NCBI GenBank assembly: GCA_016218725.1
Contig: JACRDB010000045.1
Coordinates: forward strand, 34,991 to 98,990
From: Deltaproteobacteria bacterium
GTDB taxonomy: Bacteria; Myxococcota_A; Polyangia; Polyangiales; Ga0077539
DNA length: 64,000 nt
Direction of reading: 5' to 3'
In this document: in pieces, positions 25,927-34,494 of the stretch
Layout: each line of letters starts with the position of its first letter
Position numbering within the stretch: the stretch's first letter is position 1
Made by a program: the position numbers and the translations under genes
Notes under the pieces: generated by a model
Database searches by the model: none
Seen by the model: only the letters and a program-made list of their open reading frames with translations
Told to the model about the DNA's origin: nothing

Positions 25927-26709
25927 ATGTGCGGTCGCTACACCCTGACCCACGACCCGGACGCCATCGCCGACGCGTTTGACGCCATCCGCGAGAGCGG
26001 CTTCGAGCGGTCCTTCAACCTCTGCCCGACGCAGCTCGCGCCGGTGGTGGGCCTGCGGGATGGCATGCGCGTGCTCCGATGCTTCCGCTGGGGCCTCGTG
26101 CCGTCCTGGTCCAGGGACACCTCCTCGGCGGCGAAGTGTGTCAACGCCCGGAGCGAGACCGCGGCGGAGAAGCCCTCCTTTCGGGTGCCCGTCCGGCGTC
26201 GACGGTGCCTGGTGCCCGCCGACGGGTTCTTCGAATGGCTGCCCTCGCCCACCGGGAAGGTGCCCCACCATTTTCACCGCAGGGACCGCGCCCTGGTGGC
26301 CTTCGCGGGGCTCTGGGACGAGTGGAAGGGCCCGGGCGGTCCCCTGCGCACCTTCTGTGTGGTCACGGTCCCGCCCAACGCCCTGGTGACCCCGATCCAC
26401 GACCGCATGCCCGCGGTGCTCTCGCCCGAGGCCCAGGCCGCGTGGCTCGCCCCGGACACTCCCCCCGAGGCGCTCCAGGCGCTGCTGGTCCCCTGGGACC
26501 CCGCCGCGTGGGAGTGCTACCCGGTGGACCGCCGGGTGCGCAGCACGAGCTTCAACGAGCCCGCCTGCGTCGAGCCCGTCGGGGCCCTCACGACGGATGG
26601 AGCCACCGCGCCAGCGTCGCGAGCCCGTCGCCCAGCCGAGGCGAGTACCACGAGAGAGCTCTTCCCTCGATCCGGTGGATCCGCCCCGCCCGCGAGGCCG
26701 GGAGGTTGA
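25927..26709 (+). CDS. SRAP/HMCES-family peptidase (YedK-like)
   Basis: 260 residues starting MCGRYTL. Cys2, after Met removal the N-terminal nucleophile, forms a stable thiazolidine crosslink to abasic sites in single-stranded DNA in this family. Other conserved parts are FNLCPTQLAPVV, NARSET (Asn), LVPADGFFEW (catalytic Glu) and TPIHDRMPAVL (His). It protects abasic sites in ssDNA. The C-terminus has an extra Ala/Arg/Pro-rich tail whose codons overlap, on the other strand, the last 122 bp of the BtuF-like gene. The tail may be partly read-through. Confidence 0.93.
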   Translation: MCGRYTLTHDPDAIADAFDAIRESGFERSFNLCPTQLAPVVGLRDGMRVLRCFRWGLVPSWSRDTSSAAKCVNARSETAAEKPSFRVPVRRRRCLVPADGFFEWLPSPTGKVPHHFHRRDRALVAFAGLWDEWKGPGGPLRTFCVVTVPPNALVTPIHDRMPAVLSPEAQAAWLAPDTPPEALQALLVPWDPAAWECYPVDRRVRSTSFNEPACVEPVGALTTDGATAPASRARRPAEASTTRELFPRSGGSAPPARPGG

Positions 26710-27466
26710 GGGCCCGGAGGACGTCTGCGTCGGCCTCGCTGAAGGGGTGGGGCTCGTCGGGCAGGAGCACCACCTCGGGTCGCAGGGCCACCACCTCGTC
26801 CAGGGTGACCCTCGGGTAGCGTACGTCCCGGGCGCCGACCTTCTCCGGTGAGAGCGCCGGCGCGAGGCCAAGGTCCGCCGCCAGGGGGTAGCGCCGCGTG
26901 CGCTCGGCGAAGATGTTGGCGCCCCCGGCGAGGTCCAGCATGTCCGAGATGAATGTGTCCCCTCGGATGGTCATCCAGGGGTCTCGCCAGATCGGGCAGA
27001 ACACCCTCACCGGAGTGCGCTCGGCCCGGCGGGCCTCGGCCTCGCGCACCGAGGCCTCCACCCGAGAAAGCACCGCCGCGGCCTCGGGAGGGTCGCCGCA
27101 GAGCGCCGCGAGCGCGCGGAACAGCCCCAGCGCGTCCTGGACGGTCTTCGGGAAGCTCAGGTGCACCGGTACCCCGCGGGCGGTGAGCGCGCGGTAGAGC
27201 CCCTCGGTGTTCTCCTCCTGGTTGAGGAGCACCAGGTCCGGGGCGAGCGCGAGGACCTTCTCCACGGACGCGTCCTTGGTGCCCCCGACGGTGGGGAGCG
27301 CCAGCGCCTCCTCCGGCGCGACGCAGTAGTCCGTGCGCCCCACCACGCGCCCCCCGGCCCCGAGGAGGTAGAGGGCCTCGGTCTCGCTCGGGACCAGGGA
27401 GACCACCCGGCGGGCGGGGCCAGGGAGCTCGCAGAGCGTGCCCAGGGCGCCCTTTACAGCGATCAT
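26588..27466 (-). CDS. BtuF-like periplasmic-binding-fold protein
   Basis: 292 residues from ATG 27466, which overlaps the stop of the patatin gene (ATGA). The fold of helical-backbone metal receptors (BtuF/FhuD type) is clear: RRVVSLVPSETEALYLLGAG, VVGRTDYCVAP, VGGTKDASVEKVLALAPDLVLLNQ (in parts) and VALRPEVVLLPDEP. Family members bind cobalamin, siderophores or metals. Unusually there is no signal peptide or lipobox, and no BtuCD-type permease nearby. It may be cytoplasmic or have lost the transport role. Confidence 0.87.
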   Translation of the reverse strand: MIAVKGALGTLCELPGPARRVVSLVPSETEALYLLGAGGRVVGRTDYCVAPEEALALPTVGGTKDASVEKVLALAPDLVLLNQEENTEGLYRALTARGVPVHLSFPKTVQDALGLFRALAALCGDPPEAAAVLSRVEASVREAEARRAERTPVRVFCPIWRDPWMTIRGDTFISDMLDLAGGANIFAERTRRYPLAADLGLAPALSPEKVGARDVRYPRVTLDEVVALRPEVVLLPDEPHPFSEADADVLRALNLPASRAGRIHRIEGRALSWYSPRLGDGLATLARWLHPS

Positions 27467-28959
27467 GGCGCCGTGCGCTGGCCGTCCCGGAAGGCCTCGG
27501 CCACGACCCTCGGGCGGCGGTCCGTGAGGGCGATGCCGTGCCGGGCGAAGTCCCGCTGGAGCGCGGGCCAGGCGTCCCGGAGCTTGCGCAGGGTGTGCTC
27601 GTACGCGATCTGCTCGATCTCCGGGCGGTAGAGGAACTTCATGGGCGAGCCCGACAGGATGCGCAGCTCCTCGCCCGCGGGCTGGAACAAATGGAAGGCC
27701 ACGTCCGGGAACATCTCCGTGATGGTGTACGCGGCCTTGTCGAAGCGCCCGTGGATGAGTCCCTTCAGGCCCTGCATGGCGCCGAAGAGGCCCCCTCGGG
27801 CGTCGACGTAGCCCGCCTCGGAGGCCCTCAGGGGCACCAGCGGGTCCACCAGCACGCACAGGGTGGCCCCGTGGCGCACCGCCACGCGCATGTTGGTGGT
27901 GCGGGTGAAGGCCCCGTCGATGTAGCGCCGCCCGCCGATGGTCTCCGGCGTAAAGAACGGGATCAGCGCGCAGGACGCGCGCACCGCGCGGTGGATGGGC
28001 ACCTGGGTCCAGCCCGGCTCGCCGAAGACCACGGCCTCGCTGGTGTCCTGGTCCGTGGCGCCGATGAACAGCGGCCTGCGCGTCTCCTCGAAGCGGTCGG
28101 TCATCCCCGGGCGCTGGAGCTGCCGGGAGAGCCAGGCCCGGAGGCGGTCCCCGGCGAAGACCGCGCTCGGGATCGCGCGGTACATGGCCGACAGGGGGTT
28201 TCGGGCCTCGCCCTGGCCAAGGGCCTCCCACACCATGCGCGCCCACCGGCGACCGAACTCCTTCACGTTGGGGTCAAAGAGGTCCGCGCGCGAGATGGCC
28301 TCCAGGTGGTGGGTGCCGCTGCGGAGCCCCTCGGCGATCTGGTCCGGGGTGAGCCCGTTGGCCAGGAACGCCGCCAGGATGCTCCCCGCGGAGATCCCGA
28401 AGAACAGGTCCAGGTCGCACACCCGCTGGCCGTCCAGCACATGGTCCAGGGCCCGCAGGACGCCCACCTCGTAGAGCAGGCCCTCGATGCCTCCGCCCGC
28501 GAGACACACGGCCACCTTGCCCCGGGGCCCTCCCCGGCAGAGCCCGAGGAGCTGCGCCCAGGTGTCCTCCAGCGAGGCGCCCGCCAGGACCCCGGAGACC
28601 CTCCGGGACCCGGCCTCGAAGGCCCCGCGGGCTCCCTGGGCATCCGCATCCACCAGGACCAGCGTGCGCGCCCGGGGGAAGAGCCCCCGGGACTCCTGCC
28701 GCGGGAAGAGCCGCTCCAGCATCCTCCGCAGGGTGGCCTCCTCCAGCCCCACGGACGCCCGGCCGTCGATGCACAGGGCATCGAGCGTGCGGGCTTCCAT
28801 CCTCCTAAGGATCCGGTCGGTGTGCTCCTCGGTGAGCACCGTGACCGGCTCCCCGCCCTGGTCGGGCCGCAGGAGGAGCTCACGCTCCCCCATACGGCGC
28901 CACGGTCCCACCGGTTCAAAGGGATTGTCCGACCGGCCGACGTACAAAATGGCAGGCAT
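27463..28959 (-). CDS. Patatin-like phospholipase
   Basis: 498 residues from ATG 28959. The patatin core starts near residue 148: VCLAGGGIEGLLYEVGVL (oxyanion loop), FFGISAGSILAAF (nucleophile Ser of GxSxG about residue 188) and YIDGAFT (catalytic Asp, DGA, about residue 345). An extra N-terminal domain of about 145 residues starts MPAILYVGRSDNPFEPVG and looks like a receiver-type alpha/beta fold (LDALCIDGR, LVLVDADAQG) without recognised phosphorylation residues. A likely lipid acyl hydrolase. A plausible promoter lies at 29001-29030; the BtuF-like gene follows with a 4-nt overlap. Confidence 0.92.
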   Translation of the reverse strand: MPAILYVGRSDNPFEPVGPWRRMGERELLLRPDQGGEPVTVLTEEHTDRILRRMEARTLDALCIDGRASVGLEEATLRRMLERLFPRQESRGLFPRARTLVLVDADAQGARGAFEAGSRRVSGVLAGASLEDTWAQLLGLCRGGPRGKVAVCLAGGGIEGLLYEVGVLRALDHVLDGQRVCDLDLFFGISAGSILAAFLANGLTPDQIAEGLRSGTHHLEAISRADLFDPNVKEFGRRWARMVWEALGQGEARNPLSAMYRAIPSAVFAGDRLRAWLSRQLQRPGMTDRFEETRRPLFIGATDQDTSEAVVFGEPGWTQVPIHRAVRASCALIPFFTPETIGGRRYIDGAFTRTTNMRVAVRHGATLCVLVDPLVPLRASEAGYVDARGGLFGAMQGLKGLIHGRFDKAAYTITEMFPDVAFHLFQPAGEELRILSGSPMKFLYRPEIEQIAYEHTLRKLRDAWPALQRDFARHGIALTDRRPRVVAEAFRDGQRTAP

Positions 28960-29000
28960 GGGTGCCCTTATGGATCCCTCCGGCGGTTCCCCAGGCGAGA

Positions 29001-29030
29001 GCTATAGCCAGGATCCCCCCGGCGCCGCAA
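29001..29030 (-). promoter_or_regulatory. Possible promoter for the patatin operon
   Basis: Minus strand TTGCGG (29030-29025), 18 bp, TATAGC (29006-29001). It would give a leader of about 35 nt before ATG 28959. Confidence 0.4.
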
Positions 29031-29113
29031 GGGGGAGCTCCCGCCGCGCGTCCCTCCGACGGCTGTGCTACGGTCGGTGTGACACCTCCCCGGAACACCT
29101 GAACCCGCGACCC

Positions 29114-29542
29114 ATGGACGTCAAGATCCTCAAGCTGCACCTCCAGAACGCCGGGCTGGAGATCTTCCGGGTCCGCGGCGAGGAGGTCCACCTCGCCGAG
29201 CGCCACAACCTCCAGCTCATGGAGGCCGGCGTCCGCGCCCGCGGCGGCGAGCGCCCCGCCCTGCTGGTCGTCCTGCGCGCCCAACGCAACGACGCCCCCC
29301 ACGAGGGCGCCGGAGCTCTCTTCGAGCTGGTGCGGACTCGAGCCCGCATGGTCCTCCCGGAGGGCTTCACCGAGACCGACGCCATCGCCCGGGAGCTTCG
29401 CAACGTGAGCGACCCGTCGCAGGTCCTGGACCTCTGGTACGAGGTCACCTTCGAGCGCGCCATCAGCACCCCCGAGGAGGCCGTCGAGCTCGCCCTCCGC
29501 GCGCTCTCCATCGAGCGCTACATCCTCCCAGCGGGGGCCTGA
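29114..29542 (+). CDS. Small conserved-looking hypothetical protein
   Basis: 142 residues from ATG 29114 (MDVKILKLHLQNAGLEIFRV). It is soluble, with no signal or membrane segment, and shows balanced charged helices (TETDAIARELRNVSDPSQVL, STPEEAVELALRALSIERYI). Base use matches its neighbours. I do not recognise a family. It is divergent from the patatin gene and 78 nt upstream of the export operon. Confidence 0.7.
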   Translation: MDVKILKLHLQNAGLEIFRVRGEEVHLAERHNLQLMEAGVRARGGERPALLVVLRAQRNDAPHEGAGALFELVRTRARMVLPEGFTETDAIARELRNVSDPSQVLDLWYEVTFERAISTPEEAVELALRALSIERYILPAGA

Positions 29543-29586
29543 GGAGCCCGGCAGGGTTGGACATATCCTGTCCGTAGGAAGGGTGA

Positions 29587-29604
29587 CACCCGCGGGGGCG
29601 GGTG
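29587..29604 (+). promoter_or_regulatory. Leader hairpin before the export operon
   Basis: CACCCGC-GGGG-GCGGGTG is a perfect 7-bp stem ending 16 nt before ATG 29621. A shorter dyad GGACA-TATCC-TGTCC lies at 29559-29573. Either may influence transcription or translation initiation; no further evidence. Confidence 0.3.
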
Positions 29605-29620
29605 CTAAGTGCGGGCGGTC

Positions 29621-30841
29621 ATGTCTGACGAGCTCCGGGCGAACCTCGCGTCGCTGCACATTGATCGGGAGCCGGCCCCGGCCCGTGGTGGTCGCGGCAG
29701 GCTCCTCGGGGTGCTCGTGTGGCTGGCGGTGTTGGCGGGGGTGGGTGTCGCTGGGGTGCGTGCCTGGCCCGGGGTGGAGGCGCGGGTCTTCAAGACGGAC
29801 GTGCGCACGGGAGAGGTGCTCTCGGTCTCCCCCGCGAGGGCGAGCACGCGGGTGACGGCGTCGGGCTTCGTGGTGGCGCTGACCACGGCGAGGCTGACGC
29901 CGCGGGCCGCGGGCCGCGTGGCGCGGGTGGCGGTGCGCGAGGGCGCGCTGGTCCACGCGGGGGACGTGCTCCTGGAGCTCGACGCGGTGGACCAGCGGGC
30001 GGCGCTGGCCAGCGCCCAGGCGAGGGTGCTCTCGGCCCAGGCGCGCGTGGCGGTGGCCCGGGCCAACCTGGCGGAGCTGCGGGTGCAGCTCGAGCGCCAG
30101 CGCAGGCTGGTGGCCACGGGGGTCGGTCCCCGCTCGGCGCTGGAGGACCTGGAGGCGCGGGTGGGCCCCCTGGAGGCGAGCATCGTGGCGTCGCAGGCAG
30201 AGGCCCGGGCGCTCCAGGCGGAGGTGCAGGCCCTGAGGGTGGGGCTCGGGCAGCTCGTGGTGCGGGCGCCCTTTGACGGCGTGGTGCTCAACCGCCCTCC
30301 GCAGGTGGGGGAGGTGCTGGGGCCGGGGCAGCAGCCCATCGAGCTCTTTGACCCGGCGTCCCTGGTGCTGGAGGTGGACGTGCCCGAGGGGAGGCTGTCC
30401 AACGTGAGGGTGGGCGGGCCCTGTGAGGTCACCCTGGAGTCCCTGCCCGGCCGTCGCTTCCGGGGTCTGGTGCGGGAGCTCGGGCAGCGGGTGGACCGGG
30501 CCAAGGCCTCGGTGCCCGTCAGGGTGACCCTCGCGGAGCCCATCCCTGGTGTGCTCCCGGAGATGAGCGGCCGGGCGGGCTTCCTGGAGCGGGAGCCCAC
30601 GGAGGCCGAGCTGCGCGCGCCCGAGAGGGTGCTCCTCCCCGCGGCGGCGGTGACCCGCCGGGGTGGGCGCGAGGTGGTGTTCGTGGTGCAGGAGGGCGCG
30701 GCCCGGGAGCGCTCGGTGCGCCTCGGGGCCCCCTCGGGCGCCGAGATCGAGCTCCTGGAGGGCCCCTCCCCGGGGTCCAGGGTGGTGCTCTCGCCGCCCG
30801 CGGCGTTGCGTGACGGGAGCGCAGTGAAGGAGGTGCGGTGA
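29621..30841 (+). CDS. MacA/HlyD-type periplasmic adaptor of an export system
   Basis: 406 residues from ATG 29621. One N-terminal membrane segment ([21 protein letters not shown]) is followed by a lipoyl half-motif ([29 protein letters not shown] in parts). A long Ala/Arg-rich coiled-coil hairpin (about residues 135-205) and the second half-motif ([17 protein letters not shown]) come next, then beta-barrel and membrane-proximal domains ([26 protein letters not shown]). Such adaptors bridge an inner-membrane ABC transporter to an outer-membrane channel. It is the first of four overlapping genes. No TolC-like channel is in the window. Confidence 0.93.
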   Translation: MSDELRANLASLHIDREPAPARGGRGRLLGVLVWLAVLAGVGVAGVRAWPGVEARVFKTDVRTGEVLSVSPARASTRVTASGFVVALTTARLTPRAAGRVARVAVREGALVHAGDVLLELDAVDQRAALASAQARVLSAQARVAVARANLAELRVQLERQRRLVATGVGPRSALEDLEARVGPLEASIVASQAEARALQAEVQALRVGLGQLVVRAPFDGVVLNRPPQVGEVLGPGQQPIELFDPASLVLEVDVPEGRLSNVRVGGPCEVTLESLPGRRFRGLVRELGQRVDRAKASVPVRVTLAEPIPGVLPEMSGRAGFLEREPTEAELRAPERVLLPAAAVTRRGGREVVFVVQEGAARERSVRLGAPSGAEIELLEGPSPGSRVVLSPPAALRDGSAVKEVR

Positions 30842-31560
30842 TGGAAAGCGGAACCGTGGAGAAGCCCGAGGTCCCCTACCGGTCGCAGACGCTGCCGGGG
30901 GTGGAGCTCTCTCGTGTGGTCAAGACCTTCTCGCGAGGGGGCGAGGCGGTGAAGGTGCTGGACGGCCTGGACCTGGCGATCCCTTCGGGGTCCTTCGAGG
31001 CGCTGATGGGGCCCTCGGGGTCGGGCAAGAGCACGATCTTGAACCTCATCGCGGGCCTGGACCGCTGCACCTCCGGGAGCGTGCGCGTGGCGGGCAAGGA
31101 GCTCACCGCCATGAGCGACGGTGAGCTGGCGGCGTTCCGGGCGTCCACCATCGGGTTCGTGTTCCAGTCGTACAACCTCCTGCCGGTGCTCACCGCGGAG
31201 GAGAACGTGGAGCTGCCGCTGCTCCTGACGAGCCTGGGCCGCGCGGAGCGCGTCCAGCGCGCGCGCACGGCGCTCAAGGTGGTGGGCCTCGAGGACCGCC
31301 TGAGGCACTACCCCCGGCAGCTCTCCGGGGGCCAGGAGCAGCGCGTGGCGATCGCCCGGGCCATCGTGAACGACCCGAAGATCCTCGTGTGCGACGAGCC
31401 CACCGGCGACCTGGACCGCAAGAGCGCGGACGCCGTGCTGGACCTCCTCGGGCTCCTGCACAAGGAGTTCGGCAAGACCATCGTGATGGTCACCCACGAC
31501 CCGGAGGCCGCGGCCCGGGCGACGGTGACGCGGCACCTGAACAAGGGCGTGCTCCAGTGA
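30841..31560 (+). CDS. ABC transporter ATPase (LolD/MacB type)
   Basis: 239 residues from ATG 30841, sharing an A with the preceding TGA. All ATPase motifs are intact: GPSGSGKST (Walker A), [12 protein letters not shown] (Q-loop), [14 protein letters not shown] (signature), [12 protein letters not shown] (Walker B) and MVTHDPEAA (switch His). The sequence around [16 protein letters not shown] is that of the MacB/LolD/FtsE group. A short N-terminal extension of about 15 residues is unusual but harmless. It powers the two FtsX-type permeases that follow. Confidence 0.96.
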   Translation: MESGTVEKPEVPYRSQTLPGVELSRVVKTFSRGGEAVKVLDGLDLAIPSGSFEALMGPSGSGKSTILNLIAGLDRCTSGSVRVAGKELTAMSDGELAAFRASTIGFVFQSYNLLPVLTAEENVELPLLLTSLGRAERVQRARTALKVVGLEDRLRHYPRQLSGGQEQRVAIARAIVNDPKILVCDEPTGDLDRKSADAVLDLLGLLHKEFGKTIVMVTHDPEAAARATVTRHLNKGVLQ

Positions 31561-32723
31561 ACCTCGGCACCGTGGCCACGGGCAACCTCCTGCGGAACCG
31601 CTTCCGGGTGGGCGCCACCGCCGTGGCCGTGGCCCTCGCGGTGGTGGGCTTCGTGCTCCTGCGCACGGTGGTGAGCGCCTCGGAGGTGGCCGTCACCCAC
31701 GCCGCGCGGGACCGGGTGGGCACGCGCCACAAGGTGTCCTTCGTGATGAGCCTCCCGCGGCGCTACGTGGACCAGGTCCGGGCCGTGCCGGGCGTGCAGG
31801 CCGCCACCTGGCTCAACTGGTTCGGCGGCAAGAACCCCAGGGACCCGGACAGCTTCTTCGCCTCGCTGGCCGTGGACCCCGCCACGTTCTTCACTGTCTA
31901 CGACGAGATGAGCGTCCCCCCCGCGGAGCTCCAGCGCTGGCGCGAGGACCGCCAGGGGGTGATCGTCGGGGACGTCCTGGCCCGGCAGCTCCGGGTGCGC
32001 GTGGGTGACCGGGTGTCCCTCCAGGGCACCATCTTCCCGGGCACCTGGACCTTCACCGTGGATGGGATCTACACGGCCACCCGGCGCTCCGTGGACCGCT
32101 CGCAGTTCCTCTTCCATTGGAACTACCTCAATGAATCGCTCCCCCAGGGGCGCCGCGACCAGATCGGGTGGATGGTCGCCCGCGTGGACGACCCCGCCCG
32201 CGCGGCCTCCATCGCCCAGGCCATCGACCGCGTGTTCGAAGACCAGGACATCCAGACCCTGTCCATGTCGGAAAAGGCCCTGAACAGCTCGTTCATGGCC
32301 ATGATGTCGGGCTTCCTGCGCGCCATTGACATCATCTCCGCGGTGATCCTCGGGATCCTCACCCTGCTCCTGGGAAACACCCTCTCCATGGGCGTGCGGG
32401 AGCGCACCCAGGAGTACGGCGTCCTCCGGGCCCTGGGTTTCCGCCCGGGGCACCTCGCGGGCTTCATCCTGGGCGAGGCCGCCCTCCTCGGGACCCTCTC
32501 CGGGGCTTTGGGCGTGGCGCTCTCGTACCCTCTGGTGGAGCGGGGCCTGGGGCGCTGGATCGAAGAGAACATGGGTGGGAGCTTTCCCTACTTCCGCATA
32601 GAGACACACACATCGGTGGCGGCGCTGCTCCTGGCGGTGGCGCTGGCCGTGGGGAGTGCTGCGGCGCCGGCCTGGAGGGCTTCGAGGATGACCGTGACGG
32701 ACGCGCTCCGGAGGGTGGACTGA
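31557..32723 (+). CDS. FtsX-like ABC permease 1
   Basis: 388 residues from GTG 31557, overlapping the ATPase stop (GTGA). One N-terminal membrane helix ([20 protein letters not shown]) precedes a large periplasmic MacB-PCD-like domain (about residues 45-230). Three C-terminal helices follow ([55 protein letters not shown]). The coupling sequence [14 protein letters not shown] is typical. MacB-type permeases work mechanically, pushing substrates across the periplasm rather than through the membrane. Confidence 0.93.
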   Translation: MNLGTVATGNLLRNRFRVGATAVAVALAVVGFVLLRTVVSASEVAVTHAARDRVGTRHKVSFVMSLPRRYVDQVRAVPGVQAATWLNWFGGKNPRDPDSFFASLAVDPATFFTVYDEMSVPPAELQRWREDRQGVIVGDVLARQLRVRVGDRVSLQGTIFPGTWTFTVDGIYTATRRSVDRSQFLFHWNYLNESLPQGRRDQIGWMVARVDDPARAASIAQAIDRVFEDQDIQTLSMSEKALNSSFMAMMSGFLRAIDIISAVILGILTLLLGNTLSMGVRERTQEYGVLRALGFRPGHLAGFILGEAALLGTLSGALGVALSYPLVERGLGRWIEENMGGSFPYFRIETHTSVAALLLAVALAVGSAAAPAWRASRMTVTDALRRVD

Positions 32724-33889
32724 TGTTGCTCCTTGCGTACAGCGTGCGGAGCCTCCTGGCTCGCAAGACCACCTCGCTGCTGACGGCGGTGGGGTTGGGG
32801 CTCGTGGTGTTCGTCTTCGCGGCGGTGCTGATGCTGGCCCACGGCATCGAGCGCACCCTCGGGAGGGCCGGCGCGGACGACGTGGCGATCGTCCTGCGGG
32901 ACGGCTCCGACGCGGAGATGTCGAGCTCCATCGAGGTGGTGAGCGTGGGGCTGATCACCGCGCGCCCGGAGGTGCGGACCCTGCCCGACGGGCGCCCCGA
33001 CGCGGTGGCCGAGGTGGTGGGCGTGGTGGCGCTGGAGAAGCTCGGGGCCGACGGGGTGTCCAACGTGCTCGTGCGGGGCGTGGACGCCAGGAGCCTGGAG
33101 TTCCGCCCGAGCGCCCGGATTGTAGAAGGTCGCGCGGCGCGCCCCGGCACCGACGAGGCCGTGGTGGGCCGGGCGATCCGAGGGCGCTTCGCCGGGGTGG
33201 ACCTGGGGCAGTCCTTCGAGCTCCGGAAGAACCGCCGGGTGCGCATCGTAGGCGTCTTGTCCGACGGAGGCAGCGCCTACGAGTCCGAGGTCTGGGCGGA
33301 CATCGACGGGGTGCGGGCGGCCTTCGGGCGCGAGGGGCTGGTGTGCTCCGTGAGGGTGCGCCTGCAGTCCGAGGGGCGCTTCGAGACCCTGGCGCGCGCG
33401 CTGGACACGGACCGCCAGCTCGCGGTGATGGTCCGCCGGGAGACGCGCTTCTACGAGGAGCAGTCCCAGGGCATGGCCAAGTTCATCAAGGCCCTGGGGC
33501 TCCTGGTGGCGGTGTTCTTCTCCCTCGGCGCCATGATCGGCGCGATGATCACCATGCATGCCGCGGTGGCGCGCCGGGGCAGGGAGATCGGCACGCTCCG
33601 GGCGCTGGGCTTCTCCAGGCTGCGAATTCTTACCGCCTTCCTGGTGGAGAGCGTGGTGCTCTCCGTGGGCGGGGGCGTGCTCGGGGCCGGGGCCGCGCTG
33701 GGCCTGCGCTTCGCGCGCTTCTCCATCGTGAATTTCACGAGCTGGAGCGAGGTGGTCTTTGAGTTCACGCCCACGCCAAAGATCCTGGTGGTGTCCCTGG
33801 TCTTCGCCGCGGTGATGGGGCTCCTGGGCGGACTCTTCCCGGCGGTCCGGGCGGCCCGGTCCAACGTCCTTGAGGCGCTCCGCGCGTAG
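32723..33889 (+). CDS. FtsX-like ABC permease 2
   Basis: 388 residues from ATG 32723 (TGATG overlap). Same topology as its neighbour: N-terminal helix (TAVGLGLVVFVFAAVLML), periplasmic domain with VRGVDARSLEFRP, then three helices (KALGLLVAVFFSLGAMIGAM, VVLSVGGGVLGAGAALGL, ILVVSLVFAAVMGLLGGLFP). Coupling motif RRGREIGTLRALGFSRLRIL. With the first permease it would form a heterodimer on the ATPase, as in LolCDE-like systems. It ends the operon, tail to tail with the DUF1232-like gene. Confidence 0.93.
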   Translation: MLLLAYSVRSLLARKTTSLLTAVGLGLVVFVFAAVLMLAHGIERTLGRAGADDVAIVLRDGSDAEMSSSIEVVSVGLITARPEVRTLPDGRPDAVAEVVGVVALEKLGADGVSNVLVRGVDARSLEFRPSARIVEGRAARPGTDEAVVGRAIRGRFAGVDLGQSFELRKNRRVRIVGVLSDGGSAYESEVWADIDGVRAAFGREGLVCSVRVRLQSEGRFETLARALDTDRQLAVMVRRETRFYEEQSQGMAKFIKALGLLVAVFFSLGAMIGAMITMHAAVARRGREIGTLRALGFSRLRILTAFLVESVVLSVGGGVLGAGAALGLRFARFSIVNFTSWSEVVFEFTPTPKILVVSLVFAAVMGLLGGLFPAVRAARSNVLEALRA

Positions 33890-33895
33890 CGGGCG

Positions 33896-34468
33896 CTATT
33901 TGCGCATCGACTGGAGCTTCTGCTTGAAGGTGGGCAGGAGCGTGTTGACCCTCCGGGCCGCGGAGGCCACCGCCTGGGGCTTGAAGTCCAGCTTGAGCGC
34001 GGCCACGGAGACCTCCTCCTCCAGCCAGGTGGCCCCGTCCGGGTCCGCGAGCAGGTCCTGGGCATGCTTGCCCTTGAACTCGTTCTTCTCCACGGCCCCC
34101 ACCCGCGTGGCGAAGAGCTCGTAGAGGTCCCCGAGCCACGCCCGGAAGGCGTCCAGGTCTTCACCGGTGGAGGCCGCAAGCTCCGGGATGCGCTCGGCAT
34201 AGCCGTCGAAGCGCTCGGGGAAGCGCTCCCGAATCCGGGCCAGGACCACCCTCAGGGCCAGGGCGTCGTCGATGTAGCCAGGCACCCCGGAGGAGTCCGG
34301 GATCACGTCGCCCGGGGCCAGGGTGTAGAGCACCGCGCTCACCGCCATGGCCCGGAGGCCCTCGTCAAGGTCCTGGTCGTCGCACACGACATGGAGGAAA
34401 TCCTTGAGGTCCTGCTGGAGCGAGGTCAGCCACCGCTCCGCAACGTCCGCCAGTTCCGTCTCGTCCAT
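33896..34468 (-). CDS. DUF1232/YkvA-like protein
   Basis: 190 residues from ATG 34468 (MDETELADVAERWLTSL). The core LYTLAPGDVIPDSSGVPGYIDDALAL fits the YkvA/DUF1232 signature (IPDxxPxxGxxDD). Here the usual hydrophobic helices are weak, so it may be peripheral or soluble. The C-terminal half is helical and Lys/Arg-rich (FKPQAVASAARRVNTLLP). Function of the family is unknown. It lies just downstream of the OmpA gene cluster on the same strand, with a 26-nt gap. Confidence 0.75.
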   Translation of the reverse strand: MDETELADVAERWLTSLQQDLKDFLHVVCDDQDLDEGLRAMAVSAVLYTLAPGDVIPDSSGVPGYIDDALALRVVLARIRERFPERFDGYAERIPELAASTGEDLDAFRAWLGDLYELFATRVGAVEKNEFKGKHAQDLLADPDGATWLEEEVSVAALKLDFKPQAVASAARRVNTLLPTFKQKLQSMRK

Positions 34469-34494
34469 GGCCGGGACTGTACCCGAAATCGCCG

